Source of the DNA: AG2 sp036493735
Lineage (GTDB): Bacteria; Gemmatimonadota; Gemmatimonadetes; Gemmatimonadales; Gemmatimonadaceae
Assembly: GCA_036493735.1 (NCBI GenBank)
Contig: DASXPH010000091.1
Coordinates: 62,001-126,000, forward strand
DNA: 64,000 nt
Reading direction: 5' to 3'
The notes below the pieces were generated by a model. The model did no database searches. It worked only from the letters and a program-made list of their open reading frames with translations, and had not been told where the DNA came from. Made by a program: the position numbers and the translations under genes. This document shows positions 52,657-61,297 of this stretch, one piece after another; within the stretch, counting starts at the first letter, position 1; each line of letters begins with the position of its first letter.

Positions 52657-53934
52657 ATGCGCCGCATTGCCCTCCTTGTCATCGCCGTGAGCCTCGCGCC
52701 CGCCAGGCTGCCAGGCCAGGCCGCTCAACGTTTCCGCGCCGATGTACACTGCGCTCCCGACAACGGTGGCATCACGTTGCCTCGCGGTTTTTGCGCGACG
52801 GTCTTCGCCGACAGCCTGGCTCAACCGCGCCACATCACCGTCGCGCCTAACGGCGACGTCTTCGTCGCCCTCAATGGCGGCGGCATCATGGCCCTACGTG
52901 ACCGGAACGGTGACGGTGTCGCCGACGACCGTCAGAAATTCGGCGACGCCCATGCCACCGAGGTCGCGCTCTTTGATGGATATCTCTATACCGAGAACGG
53001 CTCCGACATCATTCGTTACAAGCTGCCTGCCGGATCGCTCGTGCCTGCGGGTGCGCCCGAAGTGGTCGTCACCGGCCTGCCCAAGGGTGGTCATGGCGCG
53101 AAGACATTCACGATTGCCAGTGACGGCTCGCTCTACGTGAACGTCGGGTCGGGGACGAATGCCTGTCAGAGCGAAGATCGACACCTCGAGGTGGCCGGTG
53201 TCGATCCCTGCACCGAGCTCGAGACGCGCGCCGGCATCTGGCGATTCGACGCTCGAAAGCTCCAGCAGACCCAGAGCCAGGGCGAACATTTCGCGCGCGG
53301 CATTCGCAATTCGGTTGCAATCACGATCGATCCCCACGATGGCGGTCTGTACGTCGTACAGCACGGCCGCGATCAGTTGGGTGGCGGCGGAGCGAATTGG
53401 CCCAAGCTCTACACCGACGAACAGGGCGCCGAGCTGCCCGCGGAAGAGCTCTTTCACGTGGAGCGCGGCAATGACTTCGGCTGGCCGTACTGCTACTTCG
53501 ATCCGCAGCAGAATAAAAAAGTCCTGGCTCCCGAATACGGCGGCGACGGGAAGCAAGTCGGCCGCTGCTCGGCGAAGAAGGGAAATATCGGGAATTTCCC
53601 CGCGCACTGGGCGCCCGACGGTCTGCTCTTCTATACGGGCTCGATGTTTCCGGCTCCATTTCGCGGGGGCGCGTTCATCGCCTTTCACGGATCGTGGAAC
53701 CGCGCGCCTCTTCCTCAGGCCGGTTACAAGGTCATCTTCCAGCCGATGAAGAATGGCCGAGCCGACGGCGCGTTCGAGATCTTCGCCGACGGCTTCGCAC
53801 AGAATCTCAAGGTGCAGCGCGGCGCGCGCAGCAGTGGCAATCGGCGGCCTGTTGGGCTGGCTCAGGGTCCTGACGGCGCTCTCTACATCACCGATGACGC
53901 TGGTGGTCGGGTGTGGAGGGTGGTTGTTCGGTAA
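52657..53934 (+). CDS. Soluble PQQ-dependent sugar dehydrogenase (sorbosone dehydrogenase-like)
   Basis: A 425-residue exported beta-propeller. Signal peptide 'RIALLVIAVSLAPARLPGQ'. The catalytic/PQQ motifs of the GdhB-like family are visible: 'LAQPRHITVAPNGDVFVAL', 'GGHGAKTFTIASDGSLYVNVGSG', 'RNSVAITIDPHDGGLYVVQHGRD', 'NDFGWPYCYFD' and 'PDGALYITDDAGGRVWRV'. It would oxidise aldoses, sorbosone or similar substrates in the periplasm, with PQQ bound to a calcium site; electrons go to a periplasmic acceptor. The ATG at 52657 follows GGAG (52649-52652). No c-type haem motif. One octamer at 52845. The 3' end touches HR12. Confidence 0.85.
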   Translation: MRRIALLVIAVSLAPARLPGQAAQRFRADVHCAPDNGGITLPRGFCATVFADSLAQPRHITVAPNGDVFVALNGGGIMALRDRNGDGVADDRQKFGDAHATEVALFDGYLYTENGSDIIRYKLPAGSLVPAGAPEVVVTGLPKGGHGAKTFTIASDGSLYVNVGSGTNACQSEDRHLEVAGVDPCTELETRAGIWRFDARKLQQTQSQGEHFARGIRNSVAITIDPHDGGLYVVQHGRDQLGGGGANWPKLYTDEQGAELPAEELFHVERGNDFGWPYCYFDPQQNKKVLAPEYGGDGKQVGRCSAKKGNIGNFPAHWAPDGLLFYTGSMFPAPFRGGAFIAFHGSWNRAPLPQAGYKVIFQPMKNGRADGAFEIFADGFAQNLKVQRGARSSGNRRPVGLAQGPDGALYITDDAGGRVWRVVVR

Positions 53935-54051
53935 CTGGCGGCTGGTGACTGGTGGCTGGTGACTGGTGGCTGGCGACTGGTGGGATTCGGATTAGCCGGT
54001 GCTCCGCGCCGGCCGTCCATATCCACCAACCACCAACCACCCGTTGTTGTA
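53935..54051. repeat. Heptad-repeat element HR12 with paired arms and central hairpin
   Basis: GGTGACT/GGTGGCT heptads (about 53943-53984) face ACCAACC heptads (about 54025-54051). The core has GGATTCGGAT and a CCGGTGCTCCGCGCCGG segment that forms a GC hairpin. It lies between two codirectional genes. Confidence 0.7.
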
Positions 54052-54084
54052 TTTTTCAGCCGTATCCTTTCCCAGAGCTTCTCC

Positions 54085-55233
54085 ATGTCTGTTGCTGACC
54101 GACTTCAGCGCTTGCACGACGCGGGCGTCTCCATCTGGCTCGACTTCATCGAGCGCACGATGCTTCGGAACGGGGATCTCCAACGGCGCATTCGCGACGA
54201 GTCGCTGACCGGTATGACGTCCAATCCGACCATCTTCGAGAAGGCGCTCGCGGAAGGGTCGTCATACGACGACCAGATTCGCACCACCTCGGGAGACTTC
54301 ACCGCGATGGAGCTCTTCGAGCTCATCGCCACCACCGACGTCCGCGATGCGTGCGACATCTTCCGCGGTGTGTATGACAAGGAAAACGGGACGGATGGCT
54401 TCGTGTCGATCGAGGTCTCGCCGGCCGCCGCTCACGACCTGCTCAATACCGTGAGTGAAGCAACGCGTCTATGGTCGACGGTCGATCGACCCAACGTCAT
54501 GGTGAAGGTGCCCGGTACGGTCGAGGGCGCTGATGCCGTGCACCGCCTCATCGCGAGCGGCATGAACATCAATATCACGCTGCTCTTCTCGCTCGAGGCC
54601 TACCAGCGCGTCATCGAGGCGTACATGGCCGGGCTCGAAGAGCGCGTTGCCGCCGGCAAGGACATCCACGGCATCGCCTCCGTCGCGAGCTTTTTCGTCA
54701 GCCGGGTAGACAGCGAGGTCGACAAGCGGCTTGATTCGTTAGGCAAGTCCGCGTCGGTCGAGCAGAAGAAGAAGATCGACGCCCTGCACGGGAAGGCGGC
54801 GATCGCCAACGCCAAGCTCGCCTACGAGATTTTTCAGCGTGAATTCTCGTCGCCGCGATGGAAGAAGCTCGAGGCGAAGGGCGGTACGGTACAGCGGGTC
54901 CTCTGGGCCAGTACGAGCACGAAGAATCCCGCGTACCGCGACGTCATGTACGTCGAGCAGCTGATCGGTCCGCACACCGTGAACACGATGCCCCCACAGA
55001 CGATCGACGCGTTCCAGGATCATGGCGAGATCGCGCGAACGGTCGACAAGGACCTCGACAAGGCGCGCGCTGTGGTCCGCGATCTCGACGCGCTCGGCAT
55101 CTCGATGAAGGACGTCACTGACAAACTGCTGACTGATGGATTGGCGAGCTTCCAGAAGTCGTTCGACACGCTCATCGCCGGGCTCTCCAAGAAGACCAAG
55201 GCGCTCGGACGCGACCTCGTCGCGTCCCGATAA
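54085..55233 (+). CDS. tal: Transaldolase
   Basis: A 382-residue cytoplasmic enzyme of the pentose phosphate pathway that moves a dihydroxyacetone unit between sugar phosphates. The N-terminal 'SIWLDFIERTMLRNGDL', 'GMTSNPTIFEKAL', the lysine that forms the Schiff base in 'NVMVKVPGTVEG' (about residue 138) and 'VSFFVSRVDSEVDKRLD' are all typical. The length fits the transaldolase domain of the Tal-Pgi fusion type; here tal and pgi are separate genes, with pyk and an MBL gene between. I chose the ATG at 54085; the open frame upstream crosses HR12. It has an exact octamer at 54737, the last before an 8-kb gap. Confidence 0.93.
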   Translation: MSVADRLQRLHDAGVSIWLDFIERTMLRNGDLQRRIRDESLTGMTSNPTIFEKALAEGSSYDDQIRTTSGDFTAMELFELIATTDVRDACDIFRGVYDKENGTDGFVSIEVSPAAAHDLLNTVSEATRLWSTVDRPNVMVKVPGTVEGADAVHRLIASGMNINITLLFSLEAYQRVIEAYMAGLEERVAAGKDIHGIASVASFFVSRVDSEVDKRLDSLGKSASVEQKKKIDALHGKAAIANAKLAYEIFQREFSSPRWKKLEAKGGTVQRVLWASTSTKNPAYRDVMYVEQLIGPHTVNTMPPQTIDAFQDHGEIARTVDKDLDKARAVVRDLDALGISMKDVTDKLLTDGLASFQKSFDTLIAGLSKKTKALGRDLVASR

Positions 55234-55254
55234 CACTTCGCCCAAACACTCGAC

Positions 55255-56658
55255 TTGACATTCTGCCGCACGAAAATCGTCTGCACGCTAGGGCCTTCCA
55301 GCTGTTCCCCCGACGCGCTGCGGAGCTTGATGGACGCGGGCCTGAGCGTCGCCCGCATCAACTTCTCGCATAGCACGCACGAGCAGCACGCGGCGACGAT
55401 CGCGCTCGTCCGCGAGACAGCCAAAGAGCTTGGCCGGCCCGTGGCCATCCTCGGCGATCTGCAGGGGCCACGCATACGCGTCGGCGACCTCCAGTCCCCG
55501 ATCGAGCTGGCCGACGGATCGGATCTCGTCCTCGCGCCGGAGGATGTCGTCAGGCGCGACGAGATTCCCGTCACGTACGAGAACCTCGCGAGTGACGTCC
55601 ACGTCGGCGACCGCATTCTCATCAACGACGGCCTCATCGAGCTCGTCGTGCTCGATGTCGCGCCGCCACGCGTTGCCGCGCGCGTGCTGCATGGCGGTCG
55701 CCTGACGAGTCACAAGGGGATCAATCTGCCGGGTGTCGCCGTGTCCGCGCCGTCGATCACCGAGAAGGACCGCGAGGACGTCGCGTTCGCGGTGGAGCAG
55801 GGCATCGACTATCTCGCGCTGAGCTTCGTACGCCGCGCGCAGGATGTGGCGGAGCTCCGGGCGATGATCCCACGCGATATCCTCGTCATTCCGAAGATCG
55901 AAAAGGATTCCGCCCTCGAGAACATCGAGAGTATCATCCGCGCATCCGACGGCATCATGGTCGCCCGCGGTGACCTCGGGGTCGAGCTGCCCTTCGAGCA
56001 GGTGCCACTCGCCCAGAAGCGTATCATCTCGTTATGCAACCGCCTCGGCCGGCCGGTGATCACGGCGACGCAGATGCTCGAATCGATGATCACGCATCCG
56101 CGGCCGACGCGCGCCGAGGCGAGCGATGTCGCCAACGCGATCATCGACGGCACCGACGCGGTGATGTTGTCAGCCGAGACGGCCGCTGGTCAGTATCCGC
56201 GACTCGCCGTCGAGGCGATGAATCGCATCATCGCGGAAGTTGAGCAACAGGCGAGTACGTTCCACCGGGAGCAGCATCGCACGGATGAATCGGCGATGTC
56301 GACCGAGTTCGCCATCGCCGCCGCGTGCAATGCCGCGTCGGGGATGCTGCGGGCGCCATGTTTGATCGTGTTCACGAAGAGCGGCTTCAGCTCACGCGTC
56401 GTCGCCTCGCAGCGTCCCGACGTGCCGATCCTCGTTCTCACCGATCAGCCGCGCACCTATCGACAGCTCGCGTTGGTCTGGGGCGTCATGCCGGAGCTGG
56501 TGCCGCATTGCAGCACGTACGAGGAGATGGTGCGCATCGCGCTCGGTGTCGTGCGCCGCCGCGGCCTGGCTCGCACCGGCGATCGCGTGATCGTCACCGC
56601 CGGCGTGCCCTTCGACGTACCAGGCACGACGAACATGTTGAAGGTGGAGACGGTGTAA
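55255..56658 (+). CDS. pyk: Pyruvate kinase
   Basis: A 467-residue glycolytic enzyme that converts phosphoenolpyruvate and ADP to pyruvate and ATP. 'RTKIVCTLGPSSCSPDALRSLMDAGLSVARINFSH' starts the barrel; 'GDLQGPRIRVG' is the substrate loop (DTKGPEIR in many others), and 'MVARGDLGVELPFEQVP' and 'GTDAVMLSAETAAGQYP' are the usual phosphate and metal motifs. The likely start is TTG at 55255, because no ATG or GTG precedes the conserved RTKIV segment. It begins 21 bases after the tal stop and is probably co-transcribed. The stop is followed by HR13. Confidence 0.94.
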   Translation: MTFCRTKIVCTLGPSSCSPDALRSLMDAGLSVARINFSHSTHEQHAATIALVRETAKELGRPVAILGDLQGPRIRVGDLQSPIELADGSDLVLAPEDVVRRDEIPVTYENLASDVHVGDRILINDGLIELVVLDVAPPRVAARVLHGGRLTSHKGINLPGVAVSAPSITEKDREDVAFAVEQGIDYLALSFVRRAQDVAELRAMIPRDILVIPKIEKDSALENIESIIRASDGIMVARGDLGVELPFEQVPLAQKRIISLCNRLGRPVITATQMLESMITHPRPTRAEASDVANAIIDGTDAVMLSAETAAGQYPRLAVEAMNRIIAEVEQQASTFHREQHRTDESAMSTEFAIAAACNAASGMLRAPCLIVFTKSGFSSRVVASQRPDVPILVLTDQPRTYRQLALVWGVMPELVPHCSTYEEMVRIALGVVRRRGLARTGDRVIVTAGVPFDVPGTTNMLKVETV

Positions 56659-56740
56659 ACGCGGGACGCGGAATGAGGGGCGCGGGGCGTGGCAGATCGG
56701 CGCACCCCGCATCCCGCGACCCGCTTCCCGCGCCCCGACC
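56659..56740. repeat. Heptad-repeat element HR13 with paired arms
   Basis: GCGGGAC GCGGAAT GAGGGGC GCGGGGC (about 56662-56689) face CACCCCG CATCCCG CGACCCG CTTCCCG CGCCCCG (56702-56736). It fills the whole gap between pyk and the MBL gene. Confidence 0.7.
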
Positions 56741-57517
56741 ATGCGTCTTCTCTTTCTCGGTACCGGCACCAGTTTCGGCGTCCCGATGCTCGGATGCGGA
56801 TGCGAGGTGTGCCGGTCGCCGGATCCGCGCGACAAGCGCACGCGCGTCGGCGCCCTCATCGAGACCGATGATGGTACGAGAATACTCATCGACACGCCGC
56901 CGGAGCTGCGCCTGCAGTTGATCGCTGCCGGTGTCGATCGGATCGACGCCGTGCTCTTCACGCACGACCACGCCGACCACACCCACGGCATCGACGATCT
57001 ACGCGCCTTCACGGTGCGTCGCGACGCGCCGCTGCCGATGTACGGTTCGGCGGAAACGCTCGACAGCCTGCGCCGCAAGTTCATGTACATCTTCGATGAC
57101 CGGCGCCCGGTCGCCGGCACCTCGAAGCCCGAAGGTCGCGCGCACATCGTCGAGGCAGAAGTTCCTTTTCTCATCGGCGACACCGAGATCCTGCCCGTCG
57201 CCATCCCACACGGTCCCATCACCGTGTTCGCATTTCGTATCGGTCCGCTGGCGTACATCACGGATGCGAAGACTGTCCCGCCGTCGGCGATCGAGCGCTT
57301 CCGCGGCGCGAGCGTGCTCGTCATCAACGCGCTCTTCCGGACGGAGCATCCGACGCACTTGAGCATTCCTGAATCATTGCGCGTCGCTGCCGCCATCGGC
57401 GCCGAGCGCACGTATCTCATTCATCTGACTCACGACAACTTTCACGCCGATCTCGAGGCCGAGCTCCCGAGAGGTGTGACGCCGGCGTTCGATGGGTTGA
57501 CGGTGCGGGTGCCGTAA
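56741..57517 (+). CDS. Metallo-beta-lactamase-fold hydrolase, PhnP-like
   Basis: A 258-residue cytoplasmic MBL-fold protein. 'LLFLGTGTSFGVPMLGCGCEVC' carries the extra Cys zinc site of the PhnP subgroup. The metal motif is HDHADHTHG (about 73-81); further ligands are 'IPHGPITVFAF', the Asp of 'YITDAKTVP' and the final His in 'LIHLTHDNF'. The family includes 5-phosphoribosyl 1,2-cyclic phosphodiesterases and nucleases; the substrate here is not known. There is no phosphonate gene nearby, so a cyclic phosphate or RNA-processing role is as likely. Its last 11 codons form half of a long fold-back repeat (57482-57550). Confidence 0.88.
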   Translation: MRLLFLGTGTSFGVPMLGCGCEVCRSPDPRDKRTRVGALIETDDGTRILIDTPPELRLQLIAAGVDRIDAVLFTHDHADHTHGIDDLRAFTVRRDAPLPMYGSAETLDSLRRKFMYIFDDRRPVAGTSKPEGRAHIVEAEVPFLIGDTEILPVAIPHGPITVFAFRIGPLAYITDAKTVPPSAIERFRGASVLVINALFRTEHPTHLSIPESLRVAAAIGAERTYLIHLTHDNFHADLEAELPRGVTPAFDGLTVRVP

Positions 57518-57550
57518 CGGCACCCGCACCGTCAACCCATCGAATGCCGG
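57482..57550. repeat. Near-perfect 34-bp fold-back repeat at the 3' end of the MBL gene
   Basis: Arms 57482-57515 and 57517-57550 are complementary at 33 of 34 positions around a single base. The left arm encodes the C-terminus of the MBL protein; the right arm is non-coding and begins inside the stop codon. It could act as a terminator, although no T run follows directly. Confidence 0.85.
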
Positions 57551-57642
57551 GTCAGTCCCTCGCTTGCGCTCGGGACAAGTCTTATTTGGAGTCGCGCGCG
57601 CTGTTCGCGCGCGCTCCCGCTCCCCTCGCCTGTCTAGCGGAT

Positions 57643-57722
57643 TTTTCGGCTCGCCTTTCTCGGCTCGCTTCTTTCGGTTCGCAGTTTTCGGCTCGCAGTT
57701 TTCGGCTCGCTCTTCTGGCTTA
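57643..57722. repeat. Heptad-repeat element HR14 (14-base period)
   Basis: TTTCGGC TCGCCTT TCTCGGC TCGCTTC TTTCGGT TCGCAGT TTTCGGC TCGCAGT TTTCGGC TCGCTCT: two alternating heptads, five rounds. Between the fold-back and this array lies a GC hairpin of CGCGCGC type (57594-57617) and a 5-bp GTCCC/GGGAC stem. Upstream of pgi. Confidence 0.65.
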
Positions 57723-57736
57723 ATCCGCACCCGAGT

Positions 57737-59122
57737 ATGACTCTCAAACTGGACTACACCAACTTCATGGCCGACGTCGTCTCCGGCGGCATCTCGTCCA
57801 CCGATTGGCGCGACGCCGCGGCGACCTTTGCGCGCGCGCACGCGGGATTCACGCGTCGTCGCGAGGCGAACGAGCTTGGATTTCTGGACCTGCCTGGAAA
57901 CACCACGCTCCACAGACAGTCGGCTGATTTTGCCACCAGAGTACGCGGTCAGTTCGATGACATCGTCGTCCTCGGGATTGGCGGCTCGGCGCTCGGGCCG
58001 ATCGCGCTCCGAACCGCGCTGCTCAAGCCACAGTGGAACGCTCTCTCGAAGGACGAGCGCGGTGGCTTGCCGCGGCTTCAGGTACTCGACAACGTCGATC
58101 CGCGCACGATCGCCGCTCTTATAGACCGGCTCGATCTGTCCCGCGCGCTCTTCGTCGTCATCTCGAAGTCCGGCGGCACGGCCGAGACCATGGCCCAGTA
58201 CCTGGTCATCCGCGGGCGATTGCAGAGCAGCGTCAAGGACGTCACGCGACACTTCGTGTTCGTCACCGATCCGGAGAAGGGCGCGCTGCGTACGATTGCT
58301 CGGGCCGAGAGCATTCCCGCGCTCGACATTCCCCCCAACGTCGGCGGGCGCTACAGCGTGCTGACACCCGTCGGTATGCTGCCCGCGGCGCTCACGGGGA
58401 TGGACACGAGCGCCCTCCTCGCGGGTTCCGCGGACATCGCGCGGCGTTGCGAGTCGGAGATGCTGGCGCAAAATCCGGCTGGTACTTTCGCGACGCTGCA
58501 GTTCCTCGCCGACACCAAGCTCGGGCGGCACATCCACGTGCTCATGCCGTACTCGGATCCACTGCGCGACATCGCCGATTGGTTCGTGCAGCTCTGGGCG
58601 GAAAGCCTCGGCAAGCACAAGACGCCGAACGACGCCGGCATCGGCCCGACCCCGCTGGCGGCGCTCGGCGCGACCGATCAGCACAGCAAGGTGCAGCTCT
58701 TCATGGAGGGTCCGCCCGACAAGACCGTCAGCTTCATTGCGGTCGATGACGAGGCGGTTCAGCTCGAGATCCCGAAGCTGCACTCCGACGTGAAGGAGTT
58801 GGGCTACCTCGGCGGCCATCGGCTGGGTGAGCTGCTCGACATCGAGCGGCGTGCGACCGCAGGCGCACTTGCCCGACGTGGCCGGCCAAACCTCACGATC
58901 CACGTCGACAAGCCGGACGCGAGGCAACTCGGCAGCCTGTTCATGTTCCTCGAGATCGCGACGATCTACGCCGGAGAGCTATACGGCATCAATCCCCTCG
59001 ACCAGCCAGGCGTGGAGCTGGGGAAGCAGTTCACGTACGCCATGCTCGGTCGGCCGGACGCGGAGCAGGCCCGACGGGAATGGAACATGCTTCCAAAGCC
59101 CGATACACGATTCACGATTTGA
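57737..59122 (+). CDS. pgi: Glucose-6-phosphate isomerase
   Basis: A 461-residue cytoplasmic enzyme that interconverts glucose 6-phosphate and fructose 6-phosphate. 'DDIVVLGIGGSALGPIAL' and 'LFVVISKSGGTAETMAQYLV' are the sugar-phosphate-binding SIS motifs. 'GGRYSVLTPVGMLPAAL' is the PGI signature 1-like region, 'HSKVQLFMEGPPDK' and 'YGINPLDQPGVELGKQFTYA' the C-terminal active-site segments. The length is near the Firmicutes/thermophile type and shorter than the 550-residue enterobacterial form. No ribosome site; the ATG at 57737 is the first in frame. It lies in the same direction as tal, pyk and the aldolase gene. Confidence 0.94.
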   Translation: MTLKLDYTNFMADVVSGGISSTDWRDAAATFARAHAGFTRRREANELGFLDLPGNTTLHRQSADFATRVRGQFDDIVVLGIGGSALGPIALRTALLKPQWNALSKDERGGLPRLQVLDNVDPRTIAALIDRLDLSRALFVVISKSGGTAETMAQYLVIRGRLQSSVKDVTRHFVFVTDPEKGALRTIARAESIPALDIPPNVGGRYSVLTPVGMLPAALTGMDTSALLAGSADIARRCESEMLAQNPAGTFATLQFLADTKLGRHIHVLMPYSDPLRDIADWFVQLWAESLGKHKTPNDAGIGPTPLAALGATDQHSKVQLFMEGPPDKTVSFIAVDDEAVQLEIPKLHSDVKELGYLGGHRLGELLDIERRATAGALARRGRPNLTIHVDKPDARQLGSLFMFLEIATIYAGELYGINPLDQPGVELGKQFTYAMLGRPDAEQARREWNMLPKPDTRFTI

Positions 59123-59213
59123 CGCCGCACTGTCGAGGCCTTGCCCCCCCTGGAAGGCACCGACAGCTTCCGATTTTCCAATCCTTCTTCGCTAGCCCCC
59201 AACCTCTCGTCTC

Positions 59214-60608
59214 GTGTCCCATTCTTACTTCGGCGCGGCTGTCACGGTGCATGACGGTCAGGTCACCGTCAGCCGCGAAGCTGCCCTTGCCACACCCGCG
59301 ATGGATGCACTTGCCCGCGCCGCCGTTTTCGGCGACGCCGACGAGCGACATCACGCCCGCTGGTTGATCTGGGAGCTCGGGCAGGCTGTCGGCGTTCGGC
59401 CCGCATCCATCCATGATCTCTACATGGCGCGTGGCCGCGGTGAAGTTCATGGATTTACCGTTCCGGCCATCAACGTGCGCGGTATGGCCTACGACACCGC
59501 GCGCTCCATCTTCCGCACCGCCAATCGCATGAAAGCGGGCGCTTTCATCCTCGAAATCGCCCGATCCGAGATCGCTTACACGGACCAGCGGCCGAGCGAA
59601 TACGTCGCCGTCATGCTCGCAGCCGCCCTTCGCGAGGGATTCCGCGGACCCGTGTTCATTCAAGGCGATCACTTCCAGGTGAACGCCAAGAAGTTCGCGG
59701 CCGATCGCCGCACGGAAGTGGACGCGGTGAAAGCGTTGGCGAGGGAGGCGATTCACGCCGGCTTCTACAACATCGACATCGATACGTCCACGCTCGTCGA
59801 CATCTCCAAGGCGACGCTGGACGAGCAGCAAAAGCTCAACTACGAGGTCGGCGCTGACATTCTCGACACGGTTCGCGAGCTCGAGCCGGAGGGCGTCACC
59901 ATCTCCGTCGGCGGCGAGATCGGCGAGGTCGGCACGAACAACAGCACGGTTGAAGAGCTGCGTGCGTACATGGACGGGTTGAATCGGACGCTGCCCCGCG
60001 GCGTCGAAGGCGTGTCGAAGATCTCGGTGCAGTCGGGTACGTCGCACGGCGGCGTCGTGCTTGCCGACGGCTCCATCGCTGACGTCAAACTGGACCTCGA
60101 CACGTTGGAGCGACTCTCGAAAGTCGCGCGCGAGGAATATGGGTTGGCGGGCGCCGTCCAGCATGGCGCGTCGACGCTTCCGGATTCAGCATTTCATAAT
60201 TTTCCAAAACGTGAGACGGCGGAGATCCATCTCGCGACGAACTTCCAGAACATGCTTTTCGACAACCTGCCGCTGTCGCTGCGAGAGGAGATCTATGCGT
60301 GGCTCCGCGACAATGCGAAGGAGGAGCGGAAGCCGTCGGACTCCGACGAGCAGTTCTTCTACAAGACGCGAAAGAAGGCACTGGGGCCCTTCAAGCGGCG
60401 TTTCTGGGATCTACCCGACGAGCACAAGGCGCGGCTCGCTGCCGCGTACGACGAGAAGTTCGGCTTTCTCTTCGAGCAGCTCGCGGTCGGAGGGACGAGC
60501 GCCGCGGTCGCCAAGTACGTGCATCCGCCGGAGCAGCATCGTCCCGAGCCGAGCGAAGAGACGGTCGGTGTCGCCGCGGCGCCTGACGACGCCGAAGCGG
60601 GCGAATAG
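59214..60608 (+). CDS. Class II fructose/tagatose-bisphosphate aldolase-like protein
   Basis: A 464-residue cytoplasmic TIM-barrel. 'FTVPAINVRGMAYDTARSIF' and 'AGAFILEIARSE' match the N-terminal barrel strands of class II aldolases. 'VFIQGDHFQVN' carries the zinc His, 'FYNIDIDTSTLVD' the catalytic Asp, 'VGGEIGEVGTNNST' the second metal site, and 'SVQSGTSHGG' and 'LADGSIADVKLDLD' the phosphate-binding end. The first 70 residues and the last 120 ('EIYAWLRDNAKEERKPSDSDEQFFYKTRKKALGPFKRRFW') are unusual for short aldolases and fit the longer class II type in Actinobacteria and others. The GTG at 59214 starts the frame. Together with pgi and pyk it supplies three glycolytic steps in one cluster. 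Confidence 0.85.
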   Translation: MSHSYFGAAVTVHDGQVTVSREAALATPAMDALARAAVFGDADERHHARWLIWELGQAVGVRPASIHDLYMARGRGEVHGFTVPAINVRGMAYDTARSIFRTANRMKAGAFILEIARSEIAYTDQRPSEYVAVMLAAALREGFRGPVFIQGDHFQVNAKKFAADRRTEVDAVKALAREAIHAGFYNIDIDTSTLVDISKATLDEQQKLNYEVGADILDTVRELEPEGVTISVGGEIGEVGTNNSTVEELRAYMDGLNRTLPRGVEGVSKISVQSGTSHGGVVLADGSIADVKLDLDTLERLSKVAREEYGLAGAVQHGASTLPDSAFHNFPKRETAEIHLATNFQNMLFDNLPLSLREEIYAWLRDNAKEERKPSDSDEQFFYKTRKKALGPFKRRFWDLPDEHKARLAAAYDEKFGFLFEQLAVGGTSAAVAKYVHPPEQHRPEPSEETVGVAAAPDDAEAGE

Positions 60609-60616
60609 CCGGCCTC

Positions 60617-61297
60617 ATGGAGGAGCAGCTAGTGGCGAGCGCCGAACCAGCTAACGAGCCAACCACTCGTTCCGTGGACGAGTTGTGGCTCGACGTGCTC
60701 CAGCAGGTGAGCGCGCGGACAGCGCACGAGCTCAAAGGCGCGCTGAACGGCGTCGCCGTGAATCTCGAGGTCGTGCGATCGCGTTCGGTGAGAGCTGATG
60801 CCGCGGCCGCGGCCGTCGCTCCCTTTGCTGCCTCCGCAGCGGATCAATTGGACGCGGTGGTCGGTATGACGGAGGCGCTGCTCAGGCTCGCGCGTCCGCC
60901 GCGCGAGAGCGTGGATATCATCGAGACGCTCGACTCGCTCGCGTCGCTGGTGGCTCCGTCGGCGCGCGCGGAGGGCGGCTCACTCCGGATCGAGACGCAG
61001 CGGGAGATCGGCAACGGCGCGGTGCAGGCGCGCGGCAATGTCGTTCGGCTCGTGATCGGGGCAACGATCCTGGCTGCGCTCTCACGAAAGGGAGACATTC
61101 GCTGCAGAGTGGACGTGGGCGAAGCGACCGTCGTTGGGATCGCGTGCGTGGATGCCGAAGGGCCGCTCGAGCTTCCGAGCGATGTGATGGCTGCCGCGGC
61201 GGCAGCGGGCATCCGAGTGCAGACTGAAGGTCAGAGTATTTCATTGGCGTTCCCGCGCGCGGGCGCGTCGCGGCAACGCACACCCGAGAGAGCATGA
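60617..61297 (+). CDS. Histidine kinase-like protein with degenerate ATP-binding domain
   Basis: A 226-residue soluble protein. The dimerisation/H-box helix TAHELKGALNGVAVNLEVV has the phosphoacceptor His at about residue 36 in an 'HELKGALN' context. The second half has the length and beta pattern of a HATPase domain, but I see no N, G1 or G2 boxes, so it probably does not bind ATP. It could be a phosphotransfer protein or a scaffold for the regulator that follows. The ATGA overlap with the NtrC-type gene at 61294 shows coupling. The ATG at 60617 is eight bases after the aldolase stop. Confidence 0.7.
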   Translation: MEEQLVASAEPANEPTTRSVDELWLDVLQQVSARTAHELKGALNGVAVNLEVVRSRSVRADAAAAAVAPFAASAADQLDAVVGMTEALLRLARPPRESVDIIETLDSLASLVAPSARAEGGSLRIETQREIGNGAVQARGNVVRLVIGATILAALSRKGDIRCRVDVGEATVVGIACVDAEGPLELPSDVMAAAAAAGIRVQTEGQSISLAFPRAGASRQRTPERA

